Counted from the stretch's first letter, positions 7,557 through 17,066 are shown. The stretch: DNA of 64,000 nt from Ruminococcus flavefaciens (GCA_002371825.1 DFHF01000042.1:29713-93712), one strand, 5' to 3'. Notes: generated by a model from the letters alone, not told the origin. Program-made: numbers and translations.

Positions 7557-9401
7557 ATGGAGCTTAAAGATAAGATCGAAAAACACCTTCTTGAAGTACA
7601 GAAGCCCTCTCGCTATATCGGAGGAGAGGTTGGAAGTGTCATTAAGGACAAGTCAAAGGTGGATGTCAGGTTCGCATTCTGCTTCCCGGATACCTATGAT
7701 ATAGGTATGTCTCACCTTGGCATGAAGATACTCTATTCTCTTACTAATGAAAGGGAGAATTACTGGTGCGAGAGATGCTTTGCGCCCTCTGAGGATTTTG
7801 AGGCTATAATGCGTGAGAATGATATCCCGCTGTATGCACTGGAAAGTCTTGACCCCATAAAGGATTTTGACTTCATTGGTTTTACATTGCAGTATGAGCT
7901 GTCCTATGCAAATATCCTGAATATGCTGGATCTTGCAGGACTGCCGGTATTTGCTGCGGACAGAGGTGACGAGCTGACAAATATCGTTGTTGCCGGAGGC
8001 CCATGCGTCTGTAATCCTGAGCCACTGGCTGATTTCTTCGATATTTTTATCCTCGGTGAGGGTGAAGAGGTAAACCTTGAGCTCATGGACCTGTACTGGG
8101 AGATGAAGCAGCAGGGTGCGACTAAAACGGAATTCCTCCGTAAAGCCTGCCATATTGAAGGAATATACGTCCCCAGATTTTACAGCTTTGTCTATAAAGA
8201 GGACGGAACTATCGAGAGGCTCGTAGTCTCGGACGGTGCTCCTGAGGTGGTAAGGAAGCGCATAATCAAGGATTTCGACAGCGTTTACTATCCGGATAAC
8301 TTTGTTGTGCCGTTTACTGAGATAGTTCACGACAGAGTTTCTGTTGAGGTCCTGAGAGGCTGTATAAGAGGCTGCCGATTCTGTCAGGCAGGATTCATAT
8401 ACCGCCCGTTCCGTGAAAAGCACACCGATACTATATGTAAGGAGACTAAGTGCCTCTGCGAGAATACCGGTTACGATGAGGTATCCCTTGCATCCCTCAG
8501 TACCAGTGACCACTCTGAGATAGACCCTATGCTCACCCAGCTCATAGAATATACTGCGGCAGAGAGGATAAATCTGTCACTGCCGTCTCTCCGTGTGGAC
8601 AACTTCTCGGAATCTCTGCTCGAAAAGATAAAGAAGGTCCGCAAGAGCGGTCTCACATTTGCTGCTGAGGGCGGTACTCAGCGTCTTCGTGATGTTATAA
8701 ATAAGAACGTCAGCGAGGAGGAGATAATGAATACCTGCACCATTGCTTTCAAGGGAGGCTATTCTGCGGTAAAGCTCTACTTTATGATGGGGCTTCCTAC
8801 TGAGACCGATGAGGATATAGTAGGCATTGCTGACCTTGCCAATCGTATAATAGATCTGTTCTACAGCATTGAGGACAGACCCAAGGGCAGGGGAGTCCAG
8901 ATCTCCATAAGCTGCGCCACATTCGTCCCCAAGCCCTTTACACCGTTCCAGTTTGAGCCTCAGGATACCCGTGAGATGATAGAGCATAAGCAGAAGCTGC
9001 TGCTGGATTCTGTAAAGACAAAGAAGATAAAGGTCAGCTATCATGACCCTAATGTCAGTCAGCTTGAGGTCATACTTGCAAAGGGCGACAGGAGGCTCTG
9101 CAAGGCTATTTATGCTGCATGGAAGAAGGGCTGTAAGTTCGACAGCTGGGAGGAATACTTCCACTTTGACAAGTGGGTGGAGGCTTTTGAGGAGTGCGGA
9201 ATAGATACCTCATTCTACGCTAACCGCCGATTTGAGTACGATGAGATCCTTCCCTGGGATCATCTGGATTATCTTGTTTCAAAGGAATTCTTCATCCGTG
9301 AGAATAAGACTGCACATAATGCAGTGACAACTCCTAACTGCCGTCTGAGATGCTCCGGCTGCGGAGTTAATAAAAAAGTGGGGAGGGATTGTTTTTGCTG
9401 A
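7557..9401 (+). CDS. B12-binding-domain radical SAM protein (TIGR03960 type)
   Basis: 614 residues. The N-terminal third resembles the cobalamin-binding Rossmann domain of this class (FCFPDTYDIGMSHLGMKILY), and the core has the radical SAM cluster RGCIRGCRFCQAGF with a C-x3-C-x2-C spacing. A Cys-rich end (CRLRCSGCGVNKKVGRDCFC) could hold a second metal site. The ATG at 7557 is chosen because GGAGG lies 5 bases before it; an in-frame ATG at 7539 has no such site. The next gene encodes the usual DUF2344 partner and overlaps it, so the two probably act together, perhaps in RNA or tRNA modification, which is unproven. Confidence 0.88.
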   Translation: MELKDKIEKHLLEVQKPSRYIGGEVGSVIKDKSKVDVRFAFCFPDTYDIGMSHLGMKILYSLTNERENYWCERCFAPSEDFEAIMRENDIPLYALESLDPIKDFDFIGFTLQYELSYANILNMLDLAGLPVFAADRGDELTNIVVAGGPCVCNPEPLADFFDIFILGEGEEVNLELMDLYWEMKQQGATKTEFLRKACHIEGIYVPRFYSFVYKEDGTIERLVVSDGAPEVVRKRIIKDFDSVYYPDNFVVPFTEIVHDRVSVEVLRGCIRGCRFCQAGFIYRPFREKHTDTICKETKCLCENTGYDEVSLASLSTSDHSEIDPMLTQLIEYTAAERINLSLPSLRVDNFSESLLEKIKKVRKSGLTFAAEGGTQRLRDVINKNVSEEEIMNTCTIAFKGGYSAVKLYFMMGLPTETDEDIVGIADLANRIIDLFYSIEDRPKGRGVQISISCATFVPKPFTPFQFEPQDTREMIEHKQKLLLDSVKTKKIKVSYHDPNVSQLEVILAKGDRRLCKAIYAAWKKGCKFDSWEEYFHFDKWVEAFEECGIDTSFYANRRFEYDEILPWDHLDYLVSKEFFIRENKTAHNAVTTPNCRLRCSGCGVNKKVGRDCFC

Positions 9402-10051
9402 GAGTAAGAGCTACATTTAAAAAGACGGGCAGGGCAAAGTACATTTCCCACCTTGACCTGAACCGCTGTATGCTGAGGACTTTCCGGCGCTCCGGACTTC
9501 CTATATGGTACACTGAGGGATTCAATCCCCACCCGTATTACGCTTTTGCACTGGCGCTTTCACTGGGATTTGAGAGCGAATGTGAGATACTTGACTTCAA
9601 TATCACCGATGACAATATGTCAATGGAGGAGATACGGGACCGCCTCAATGCTGTTATGCCGGAGGGTATGGGCATAATAAAGGTGGAGATACAGGTGCAG
9701 AAGATTACTGCTATCGCCAAGGCTGAGTACAGCTTCTCACTTATGACAGATTCTCCGGAAAAGCTTATGGAGGATGTAAAGAAGCTCATCGGCAGTGAGG
9801 AGATACTCATTGAAAAAAAGACAAAGAAGGGTATAAAGACTGTGGATATAAAGCCGGATATGGAGATAATATCCTGTGAGCAGACTGACTGCTCAGTGGA
9901 CATTGTGATGAGACTTCCGGCCGGCACTCAGACCAACTATAACCCCACTCTCTTTGTTGAGGCACTGAAGAATTCCGGAGCACAGCCCTTTGAGGCTGAG
10001 AAATTCGTCCGCAGAGCTATTCTGTGTGCTGATGATACTATTTTCAAATGA
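9395..10051 (+). CDS. Radical SAM-associated protein, DUF2344 (TIGR03936 type)
   Basis: 218 residues. KYISHLDLNRCMLRTFRRSGLPIWYTEGFNPHP is close to the hallmark motif of this family, usually encoded beside or fused to the TIGR03960 radical SAM protein, as here. The start is TTG at 9395, overlapping the previous stop, with GGGAGGG 7 bases upstream; an earlier in-frame TTG at 9389 is too close to that site. Function is not established; a role in modifying a nucleic acid or protein target of the partner is inference. Confidence 0.85.
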   Translation: MLRVRATFKKTGRAKYISHLDLNRCMLRTFRRSGLPIWYTEGFNPHPYYAFALALSLGFESECEILDFNITDDNMSMEEIRDRLNAVMPEGMGIIKVEIQVQKITAIAKAEYSFSLMTDSPEKLMEDVKKLIGSEEILIEKKTKKGIKTVDIKPDMEIISCEQTDCSVDIVMRLPAGTQTNYNPTLFVEALKNSGAQPFEAEKFVRRAILCADDTIFK

Positions 10052-10060
10052 GGAACGATC

Positions 10061-10846
10061 ATGGATATTATAAAAAATGATATAGACGGCGGCAAGTCCT
10101 TCGATTGGGGGAAGGCCTCCGCAGATTATGCAAAATACAGAGATATATACCCGCCCATATTCTTTGATAAGGTCGCTCAGCTCGGCTTGTGTGTAAAGGG
10201 GCAGAGAGTTCTTGACCTGGGTACAGGCACCGGAGTAGTCCCCAGGGCTATGTATCATTACGGCGCCAGGTGGACCGGTGCTGATATCTCTGAAAATCAG
10301 ATAATACAGGCAAGAGCTCTTTCTGAAGGCATGGATATAGACTACATAGTCTCTCCGGCAGAGGATATAGACTTCCCTGACGGTACATTCGATGTCATAA
10401 CAGCCTGTCAGTGCTTCTTTTATTTCGACTACGAAAAGGTAGTTCCGAAGCTGGCGAAGCTGCTTAAGAGCGGCGGCAGACTGGTGATACTCTTTATGGC
10501 ATGGGTGCCTGCTGATGACGATATCGCCAGAGCAAGCGAGGAGCTGGTCCTGAAATACAATCCCGCATGGACAGGCGGAGGATATGAACGTGCTCCTGTG
10601 TTTGTGCCTGAGACAGCAGAAAAATACTTCGATATTGAAGTGAGGGATGAATATGACCTTATGGTGCCGTTTACCCGTGAGAGCTGGAACGGACGCATGA
10701 AGGCCTGCCGTGGAGTGGGAGCTTCCCTGACCGCTGAGCAGACCGCAGCCTGGGAAAAAGACCATATCTCACTCCTTGAAAAGCTGGCTCCGCCGGAATT
10801 TGAGATACTCCACCACGGTGCTATGGCAGTCCTGAGGAAGAAATAA
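10061..10846 (+). CDS. Class I SAM-dependent methyltransferase
   Basis: 261 residues. VLDLGTGTGVVPRAM is the SAM-binding loop, GADISENQI the acidic ribose-binding strand, and FDVITACQCFFYFDY the post-II/III region of UbiE-like enzymes. The substrate cannot be told. It follows the DUF2344 gene by 9 bases with GAGGA before the ATG, so it probably belongs to the cdd-radical SAM operon. Confidence 0.8.
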   Translation: MDIIKNDIDGGKSFDWGKASADYAKYRDIYPPIFFDKVAQLGLCVKGQRVLDLGTGTGVVPRAMYHYGARWTGADISENQIIQARALSEGMDIDYIVSPAEDIDFPDGTFDVITACQCFFYFDYEKVVPKLAKLLKSGGRLVILFMAWVPADDDIARASEELVLKYNPAWTGGGYERAPVFVPETAEKYFDIEVRDEYDLMVPFTRESWNGRMKACRGVGASLTAEQTAAWEKDHISLLEKLAPPEFEILHHGAMAVLRKK

Positions 10847-10877
10847 AAATATTTTTTCCCTTTTTTCCAAAAAACAC

Positions 10878-10906
10878 TTGCAATTTTCAGCAAAGTGTGG
10901 TATGAT
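10878..10906 (+). promoter_or_regulatory. rplS promoter
   Basis: TTGCAA and TATGAT lie 17 bases apart about 215 bases before the rplS start, implying a long leader. Confidence 0.75.
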
Positions 10907-10913
10907 ATAAAAG

Positions 10914-11105
10914 CATTTGAAATCCGTTCGTTATGATTTTATCACGCGAATGAGGGTTAATGCCGAAAGACATTAAATCGGATAGTCCGCTGACTGTCTG
11001 GAAGCCGGTAAAGACATACATGATATATTGACATCAGGGCTTCGTTTCCGCCGCTGCGAATGCTGAACGCTTCTGCGGAGCAGTTTATGAATATCCGGAA
11101 ATTTT
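10914..11105 (+). promoter_or_regulatory. Structured 5' leader of rplS (candidate L19 leader)
   Basis: About 190 bases of untranslated leader separate the promoter from rplS. Several short complementary segments are visible, for example CCGCTGCGAA with the later TTCTGCGG. Firmicute rplS genes often carry an autoregulatory L19 leader; whether this one fits that model was not tested. Confidence 0.45.
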
Positions 11106-11120
11106 AGGAGGAAAATTAAA

Positions 11121-11465
11121 ATGGATGCACTCAAGTTAATCAGCGAATCAAGCATGAAGGAAAATGTTCCTGAGTTCAACGTAGGTGATACTATCAAGGT
11201 TCACGTACAGATCAAGGAAGGCGACAAGAGCCGTATTCAGATCTTCGAGGGTACAGTTATCGCTAAGAAGCACGGCGGAATCAGTGAGACTTTCACTGTT
11301 AGACGTGTTGCTCACGGCTGCGGTATCGAGAGAGTATTCCCTCTCCACTCACCTGTTGTTGACAAGATCGAGGTCGTAAGACACGGTAAGGTTCGCAGAG
11401 CTAAGCTTTATTACCTCAGAGACAGAGTTGGTAAGGCTGCTAAGGTCAAGGAGCAGATCCGCTAA
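11121..11465 (+). CDS. rplS: 50S ribosomal protein L19
   Basis: 114 residues, the standard length. PEFNVGDTIKVHVQIKEGDKSRIQ..FEGTVIA and GIERVFPLHSP are conserved L19 blocks, and the end is basic (RRAKLYYLRDR). It sits at the large-subunit side of the 30S-50S interface. AGGAGG precedes the ATG. Its own promoter, long leader and downstream terminator make it monocistronic. The neighbouring lepB-rbgA-rnhB-yraN set is the common Firmicute context for rplS. Confidence 0.98.
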   Translation: MDALKLISESSMKENVPEFNVGDTIKVHVQIKEGDKSRIQIFEGTVIAKKHGGISETFTVRRVAHGCGIERVFPLHSPVVDKIEVVRHGKVRRAKLYYLRDRVGKAAKVKEQIR

Positions 11466-11530
11466 GAGGTGTAAGAATGAGTTCGGGCAGAGCTTTCTGC
11501 CTGACTCATTATATTCCTTTTGCTCCGTGA

Positions 11531-11551
11531 GGGACTTAAAGTCCCTTTTTT
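11531..11551 (+). terminator. rplS terminator
   Basis: GGGACT, TAA, AGTCCC and a run of seven T residues form a compact terminator. A second imperfect hairpin (11478-11508, GAGTTCGGGCAG with CTGCCTGACTC) lies just upstream. Confidence 0.85.
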
Positions 11552-11594
11552 GCTACATATTTATTTTTGTAATGTATGAACAGGAGGCTTCGCC

Positions 11595-12329
11595 ATGAAT
11601 GAAGAAAAGGATATAATAAATGAGGAAACATCGGAAGAGGCTTCCGCAGATATAGCAGAGGATAATGCTGAGGAGAGCTCTCCCGCTGAAAAGAATACTG
11701 ATGAGAAAAAGTCCTTCGGAAAGCGCTTCCTTGAGGATACCATAGATATAGTTGAATCGACTATCGTCACTATATTTATAATAGGTATGATCTTTACATA
11801 CCTGCTCCACCCGGTAAGCGTTGTGGGAGGTTCTATGAATCCTACCCTTATGAACAGCGACAAGATAATGATGACTACCGTATTCACAAAGCTGAAATAC
11901 GGTGATATCATAGTTGTTGACAACGATAAGGCTTACGATATCGATGAGAACGGCAATCCTGTGGCAGTCAATATCGACGGCAACCGCCTTAAGGAGTGCA
12001 TTATAAAGCGAGTTATCGCTACTCCCGGACAGGAGATCGATATCAGAGACGGAAAGGCCTACGTTGACGGCAAGGAACTGGATGAACCCTACGTTATGAA
12101 GGATGCAAAGACTGAGACACTTACTGCCTTCAACGGCAAGTACCCCTTCAAGGTGCCTGATGGCTACTATTTCGTAATGGGCGACAACCGTGAAAAATCA
12201 TCAGACAGCCGTGATGCCGGAGTTGGCCTCATAAAAAAGAGCCAGGTCTACGGCAAGGCTATACTGAGATATCAGCCTTTCAGCGATTTCAAGTTCCTGC
12301 TGAATTCAAAGAATGAATCTGCTAACTAA
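11595..12329 (+). CDS. lepB: Signal peptidase I, first copy
   Basis: 244 residues. An acidic 55-residue cytoplasmic tail is followed by one membrane segment (IVESTIVTIFIIGMIFTYLL). GGSMNPTL holds the catalytic Ser, KRVIATPGQEI the general-base Lys, and MGDNREKSSDSRD the conserved GDN box. It cleaves signal peptides from exported proteins. AGGAGG precedes the ATG. It is the first of two overlapping lepB genes. Confidence 0.95.
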   Translation: MNEEKDIINEETSEEASADIAEDNAEESSPAEKNTDEKKSFGKRFLEDTIDIVESTIVTIFIIGMIFTYLLHPVSVVGGSMNPTLMNSDKIMMTTVFTKLKYGDIIVVDNDKAYDIDENGNPVAVNIDGNRLKECIIKRVIATPGQEIDIRDGKAYVDGKELDEPYVMKDAKTETLTAFNGKYPFKVPDGYYFVMGDNREKSSDSRDAGVGLIKKSQVYGKAILRYQPFSDFKFLLNSKNESAN

Positions 12330-12921
12330 GATAAAAAAAGGCGTTCCTAAGCCTTTGGAATCATTATTTTCTCTTATTGAGACCTTTTTTACCACCATGC
12401 TTATAGCAAGCATGGTGTTCACCTATTTTCTCAGAGTTACTACGATAAACGGCTCCTCTATGGAGAAAACCCTGCTGCCGGGAGATATGGTCGTGATGAC
12501 CGCTTTCTGCAATCACCCGAAACAGGGCGATATCATCGTTTTTGATGCGGATGAGTCAGTTACCATGAATGAAGAGGGCGAGCTTGTTAAAGGACGAGGC
12601 ATGAATATAAAGCTCGTTAAAAGAGTCATCGCCTGTGCCGGTCAGACTGTAGACTTCAACTTTGAAAAGGGCATAGTCTATGTGGACGGCGAAGAGTTCA
12701 AGGAGAGCTACAGAAATGGTCTCACACATACAGATGAGGGTGCCTTCACCGGACATTATCCCGTGACTGTCCCTGATGGATATGTGTTCGTAATGGGTGA
12801 TAACAGAATCAATTCGAGAGACAGCCGCTCCTCAGAGGTGGGCTTCGTCTCTGTGGACAATATTAACGGAAAACTGCTCTTTCTGATCAATCCATTTGAA
12901 AGAGCCGGATGGCTGAAATGA
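12313..12921 (+). CDS. lepB: Signal peptidase I, second copy
   Basis: 202 residues, with a much shorter N-terminus than the first copy. The membrane segment (TFFTTMLIASMVFTYFL), NGSSMEKTLLPGD (Ser), KRVIACAGQTVDF (Lys) and MGDNRINSRDSRS are all intact, so both enzymes should be active. It overlaps the first copy by 17 bases and probably arose by tandem duplication. Distinct substrate preferences are possible given the many secreted proteins in this window. Confidence 0.94.
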   Translation: MNLLTKIKKGVPKPLESLFSLIETFFTTMLIASMVFTYFLRVTTINGSSMEKTLLPGDMVVMTAFCNHPKQGDIIVFDADESVTMNEEGELVKGRGMNIKLVKRVIACAGQTVDFNFEKGIVYVDGEEFKESYRNGLTHTDEGAFTGHYPVTVPDGYVFVMGDNRINSRDSRSSEVGFVSVDNINGKLLFLINPFERAGWLK

Positions 12922-12936
12922 CGACAGGAGGTCGCT

Positions 12937-13818
12937 GTGGATAACAACGATATGAAGCAGATACAGTGGTTTCCGGGACATATGGCGAAAACAAGAAGAC
13001 TCATCACTGCTAATCTCAAGCTTGTTGATGCCGTTGCTGAGATAGTTGACGCAAGAGCTCCGCTCAGCAGCAGAAATCCCGAAATGGACAGCCTGACCAA
13101 GGGCAAGCCCAGGATAGTTATCCTGAGCAAATGTGACCTGGCAGATGACAAGGCCACTCAGATGTGGATTAATTATTTCAGAAACAATGGCGCAGAGGCC
13201 GTGGCTATCGACTGCAAGTCCGGAAAGGGCATTAAGAACGTCCTGCCGGCAGTCAGAAACAAGGTGCTGAAGGAGCTCATGGAAAAGCGTGAGCGCAGCG
13301 GCATGACCGGTGCTGCGGTAAGACTTATGGTGGTGGGTATACCGAATGTGGGAAAGTCCACCTTCATCAACAGGCTGGCAGGCTCCAGGCGTGCCAAGGC
13401 TGAGGACAGACCAGGCGTTACCCGTACAAAACAGTGGGTGAAGCTGGATAACAATACCGAGCTTCTTGATATGCCCGGTGTGCTCTGGCCTAAATTTGAA
13501 GATCAGGATGTTGCTGTAAGACTGGCTTTTACCGGTGCTATCAGCGACGATATTCTCGATATAGAAACACTTGCAATGAAGCTTCTGGTGTTTATGGCTG
13601 AGAACTATCCCGGCTCTCTCTCAGAGCGATATAAGGTGGAGCCCGAGGAGGGAGATACCGGTCTTGTACTGCTTGAAAAAGTGGGCAGGAAGCGTGGGAT
13701 GATGATATCCGGCGGTGAGATAAATACCGAAAGAGCTGCCATTACCGTGGTGGATGAGTTCCGAAGCGGCAAGCTTGGCAGGATCACTCTGGAGCTTCCG
13801 CCTAAAAAGGAGAAGTAA
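12937..13818 (+). CDS. rbgA: Ribosome biogenesis GTPase RbgA (YlqF)
   Basis: 293 residues. The start QWFPGHMAKT is diagnostic. The GTPase motifs are circularly permuted: SKCDL (G4) comes before GIPNVGKSTF (G1) and DMPGVLWP (G3). RbgA acts late in 50S subunit assembly. The start is GTG at 12937 with AGGAGG 5 bases before it. It abuts rnhB with a one-base overlap. Confidence 0.95.
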   Translation: MDNNDMKQIQWFPGHMAKTRRLITANLKLVDAVAEIVDARAPLSSRNPEMDSLTKGKPRIVILSKCDLADDKATQMWINYFRNNGAEAVAIDCKSGKGIKNVLPAVRNKVLKELMEKRERSGMTGAAVRLMVVGIPNVGKSTFINRLAGSRRAKAEDRPGVTRTKQWVKLDNNTELLDMPGVLWPKFEDQDVAVRLAFTGAISDDILDIETLAMKLLVFMAENYPGSLSERYKVEPEEGDTGLVLLEKVGRKRGMMISGGEINTERAAITVVDEFRSGKLGRITLELPPKKEK

Positions 13819-14435
13819 TGGCAAGGATAGTGCTCCATAAGGAGCTTTTTGACTATGATACGGAGCTCCGGAAAGAGTATCCGGTCATATGCGGAGTTGA
13901 TGAGGCCGGAAGAGGTCCGCTGGCAGGGGATGTTTATGCCGCTGCTGTAGTGCTCAGAGACGGCCTGCTCATAGACTACCTGAATGACAGCAAGAAAATA
14001 TCAGAAAAGCGCCGTGAGGAGCTTTTTGACATTATAAGAGTCAATGCCGAGGCATATTGCGTGGCCACAGCTTCCGTTCAGGAGATAGACAGCATGAATA
14101 TCCTCAATGCTACAATGCTTGCAATGAGGAGAGCTGTTGAGGGTCTGGGAATAAAGCCTGACCTGGCTCTTATCGACGGAAACAGACTTCCTCAGCTTGA
14201 CTGCGAGAGCAGATATGTGATAAAGGGTGATGCTACTTCTGCCTCTATATCTGCGGCTTCGGTCCTTGCAAAGGTGTCCCGTGACCGCTATATGAAGGAG
14301 CTCGCTGAAAAATATCCTCAGTATGCCTTTGAACAGCATAAGGGATACGGTACGAAGCTCCACTATGAAAAGCTGGAGGAGTTCGGTGTATCCGAGGTCC
14401 ACAGGAAGACCTTCCTGAAAAAGCTCCATGACTAA
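13818..14435 (+). CDS. rnhB: Ribonuclease HII
   Basis: 205 residues. CGVDEAGRGPLAGDV contains the Asp-Glu pair and the GRG motif, and LALIDGNRLP another catalytic Asp. It removes ribonucleotides and RNA primers from DNA-RNA hybrids. It overlaps rbgA by one base and yraN by 8 bases. Confidence 0.96.
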   Translation: MARIVLHKELFDYDTELRKEYPVICGVDEAGRGPLAGDVYAAAVVLRDGLLIDYLNDSKKISEKRREELFDIIRVNAEAYCVATASVQEIDSMNILNATMLAMRRAVEGLGIKPDLALIDGNRLPQLDCESRYVIKGDATSASISAASVLAKVSRDRYMKELAEKYPQYAFEQHKGYGTKLHYEKLEEFGVSEVHRKTFLKKLHD

Positions 14436-14805
14436 GAGCGAAACAGGAAAGCTCGGTGAGGAAAGCGTCTGCGCTTACCTTGCAGAACAGGGCTACAGGA
14501 TAATCGAAAGAAATTACCGCATAAAAGGCGGAGAGATCGACATTATTGCTGAGGACGGCTTCTATCTCGCCTTTGTGGAGGTAAAGACAAGACGTCCCGA
14601 CAGCCTTGTTACAGGCTTTGAAGCCGTGAACAAGCGCAAGAGGGGACTTATAATCAAAACAGCCGCTGATTATTGCTGCAAGCATCCAAGTATGCTCCAG
14701 CCAAGATTCGATGTCGCACAAGTCATCATCGAGGAGGGCAGGGTGCTCAGTATCGATCATATACCAAATGCCTATGATACCACAGGCTACAATTTCATAT
14801 TTTAA
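14428..14805 (+). CDS. YraN family (UPF0102) endonuclease-like protein
   Basis: 125 residues. GEESVCAYLAEQGYRIIERNYR, then GGEIDIIAEDGFYLAFVEVKTR, is the family signature; the E-x-D..E-x-K residues look like a small PD-(D/E)XK nuclease fold. The biological role is not established. It overlaps rnhB, the usual arrangement. Confidence 0.92.
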   Translation: MTKSETGKLGEESVCAYLAEQGYRIIERNYRIKGGEIDIIAEDGFYLAFVEVKTRRPDSLVTGFEAVNKRKRGLIIKTAADYCCKHPSMLQPRFDVAQVIIEEGRVLSIDHIPNAYDTTGYNFIF

Positions 14806-14816
14806 AGGGTGATATT

Positions 14817-16310
14817 ATGTTCTACAACAGCACAAGAAACAGCAAAGTAAAGGTCACAAGCGCAGAGGCCATCACACAGGGAATATCCGTTGACGGCGGA
14901 CTCTTCGTGCCTGAGACTATCCCGGAGCTGTCGCTTGACGAAATAAAAGCTGTCGGTGATATGAAGTATGCCGACAGAGCTGCTTATATATTCGCAAAGT
15001 ATCTCACCGATTTCACCGAGGCTGAGATACACCACTGCACAGATAATGCCTACTCCACAAAGAACTTCGAGACAGAGAGCATTGCTGAACTGGCACATCT
15101 CTTCGACGGAACTTATATGCTGGAACTCTGGCACGGTCCTACCTGTGCTTTCAAGGATATGGCTCTCCAGATACTGCCTTACTTCCTGACAACTTCTGCT
15201 AAGAAGATAAATCTTGACAAGAAGATCGTTATTCTCGTTGCTACATCAGGTGATACAGGAAAGGCTGCTCTTGAAGGCTTCAAGGACGTTGAGGGAACTT
15301 CTATCCTCGTATTCTACCCCGAGGACGGTGTAAGCCCCATGCAGAAGCGTCAGATGAAGACTCAGGAGGGCTCAAATGTCGGAGTCTGCGCTATCAAGGG
15401 CAATTTCGATGACTGCCAGAACGGTGTAAAGGCTATATTCACCAACGAAGAGGTAAAGCAGCAGCTTGCTGATAACGGTATAGTCTTCTCTTCTGCAAAC
15501 TCTATCAACTGGGGACGTCTCGTGCCGCAGGTCGTTTACTACGTTTCAGCTTACGCTGAGCTTGTAAAGGACGGCGAGATAGCTCTCGGCGACAAGATAA
15601 ATATCGTTGTTCCTACTGGAAACTTTGGCAACATCCTTGCTGCTTACTATGCCAAGCACATGGGAGTGCCTGTAAATAAGCTTATCTGTGCTTCAAACGT
15701 TAATAACGTTCTCACAGATTTCATAAATACAGGTGTTTATGACAGGAACAGAAAGTTCTATGCAACAGTTTCTCCTTCAATGGATATCCTCATCTCAAGC
15801 AACCTTGAAAGACTTCTCTATCTCCTTACAGGAAGAGATGACGCTGTTATCCGTGAATGGTTCGGCAAGCTTGCTTCTGAGGGCAAGTATGAGGTCTCTG
15901 CTGATGTCAAGGCTAAGCTCCAGGAGGAATTCTGCGGCGGATTCTGTGACGATGAGCAGACAAAGGCTACTATCCATGCGATCTATGAGAAGTACGGATA
16001 TACCTGCGATACACATACTGCTGTTGCAGTAAAGGTATACAACGACTACAGAGAGGCTACAGGCGACACAACAAAGACTGTTATCGCTTCAACAGCAAGC
16101 CCCTATAAGTTCAGTGCTGCTGTACTGGAGGCTCTCGAGGGCAAGGCTTCTGATATTGACGAGTATGCTAAGGTAGACAGGATCGCAGAGCTTTCAAAGC
16201 TGGATATCCCTGCTGCTCTTGCTGATCTTAAGAATAAGCCTGAGCGCTTCAGCGACGTTATCGATAAGGCAGACCAGAAGGATTACGTTCTCAAGGCTTT
16301 AGGTTTATAA
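14817..16310 (+). CDS. thrC: Threonine synthase
   Basis: 497 residues, the long form typical of many Clostridia and enterics. LWHGPTCAFKDMALQ gives the PLP-binding Lys113, ATSGDTGKAAL the phosphate-binding loop, and NSINWGRLVPQ a conserved active-site block. It converts O-phosphohomoserine to threonine. It follows yraN by 11 bases with AAAGGGTGA as ribosome site. No thrB or hom gene is nearby. Confidence 0.96.
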   Translation: MFYNSTRNSKVKVTSAEAITQGISVDGGLFVPETIPELSLDEIKAVGDMKYADRAAYIFAKYLTDFTEAEIHHCTDNAYSTKNFETESIAELAHLFDGTYMLELWHGPTCAFKDMALQILPYFLTTSAKKINLDKKIVILVATSGDTGKAALEGFKDVEGTSILVFYPEDGVSPMQKRQMKTQEGSNVGVCAIKGNFDDCQNGVKAIFTNEEVKQQLADNGIVFSSANSINWGRLVPQVVYYVSAYAELVKDGEIALGDKINIVVPTGNFGNILAAYYAKHMGVPVNKLICASNVNNVLTDFINTGVYDRNRKFYATVSPSMDILISSNLERLLYLLTGRDDAVIREWFGKLASEGKYEVSADVKAKLQEEFCGGFCDDEQTKATIHAIYEKYGYTCDTHTAVAVKVYNDYREATGDTTKTVIASTASPYKFSAAVLEALEGKASDIDEYAKVDRIAELSKLDIPAALADLKNKPERFSDVIDKADQKDYVLKALGL

Positions 16311-16312
16311 TA

Positions 16313-17005
16313 ATGAGCCTGTTCGTTATCGGTGATCTTCATCTCAGCTTCAGCGATCCTTCTAAGACCATGAGCGTTTTTGCCGGATGGCAGGACTATC
16401 AGGAAAAGATCGGGAAGAACTGGCTGGAACTTATAAAGCCGGAGGATACAGTCGTGCTGGCCGGGGATATCTCATGGGGGATGTCTCTTCAGCAGGCATT
16501 GCCGGATTTTAAGTTCATACAGGAGCTCCCCGGAGAAAAGATCATCCTGAAGGGAAACCACGATTACTGGTGGACTACTATGAAAAAAATGGAGGACTTC
16601 CTTGCTGCTGAGGGACTTGACAGCATGAGGATACTCCACAATAATCACTACCGTTACGGAAATTACGGTATCTGCGGTACAAGAGGCTGGGTCAATATGC
16701 CAGGTGAGGTGCAGGACGAAAAGGTCCTCCGCAGGGAAGTGCAGCGCCTTGAAACATCGATACAGTCGGCGCTGAAGGAGGATCTCGAGCCGATAGTGTT
16801 CATGCACTATCCGCCGATCTTCGCAACAAATTTCAATTATGACATACTGGAGATCCTTTACCGCTATAAGATAAAGGATTGCTACTACGGCCATATCCAC
16901 GGCCGCTCCGCACACGAACTCTGTGTCACAAACACCTATGATGACGTTAATTTTCATCTTATTGCAGGTGATTATTTACAGTTTGTTCCTGAAAAGGTGC
17001 TGTGA
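16313..17005 (+). CDS. Calcineurin-like metallophosphoesterase
   Basis: 230 residues. Metal ligands appear in order: GDLHL (Asp8, His10), AGDISWG, KGNHDYWW, MHYPP and GHIHG, the full two-metal signature. The substrate is unknown. It starts 2 bases after the thrC stop without a clear ribosome site of its own, suggesting coupled translation. Confidence 0.88.
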   Translation: MSLFVIGDLHLSFSDPSKTMSVFAGWQDYQEKIGKNWLELIKPEDTVVLAGDISWGMSLQQALPDFKFIQELPGEKIILKGNHDYWWTTMKKMEDFLAAEGLDSMRILHNNHYRYGNYGICGTRGWVNMPGEVQDEKVLRREVQRLETSIQSALKEDLEPIVFMHYPPIFATNFNYDILEILYRYKIKDCYYGHIHGRSAHELCVTNTYDDVNFHLIAGDYLQFVPEKVL

Positions 17006-17057
17006 ATTGTGCAATATGCAGAAGTGCGGAAAATCAGTAGAAAAATTTTTTTAAATG

Positions 17058-17066
17058 TGGTATAAT
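17058..17066 (+). promoter_or_regulatory. Extended -10 promoter for tig
   Basis: TGGTATAAT is a perfect -10 with the TGn extension; no good -35 is present, as expected for this class. It lies 42 bases before the tig start. Confidence 0.7.

Noticed and set aside
7653..8513. 286-codon minus-strand frame opposite the B12-binding radical SAM gene
   Set aside because: The plus-strand frame contains the full cluster motif and family features; the antisense frame has no recognisable domain or start signal.
9893..10765. 290-codon minus-strand frame across the DUF2344 and methyltransferase genes
   Set aside because: It crosses two real genes on the other strand and resembles no family.
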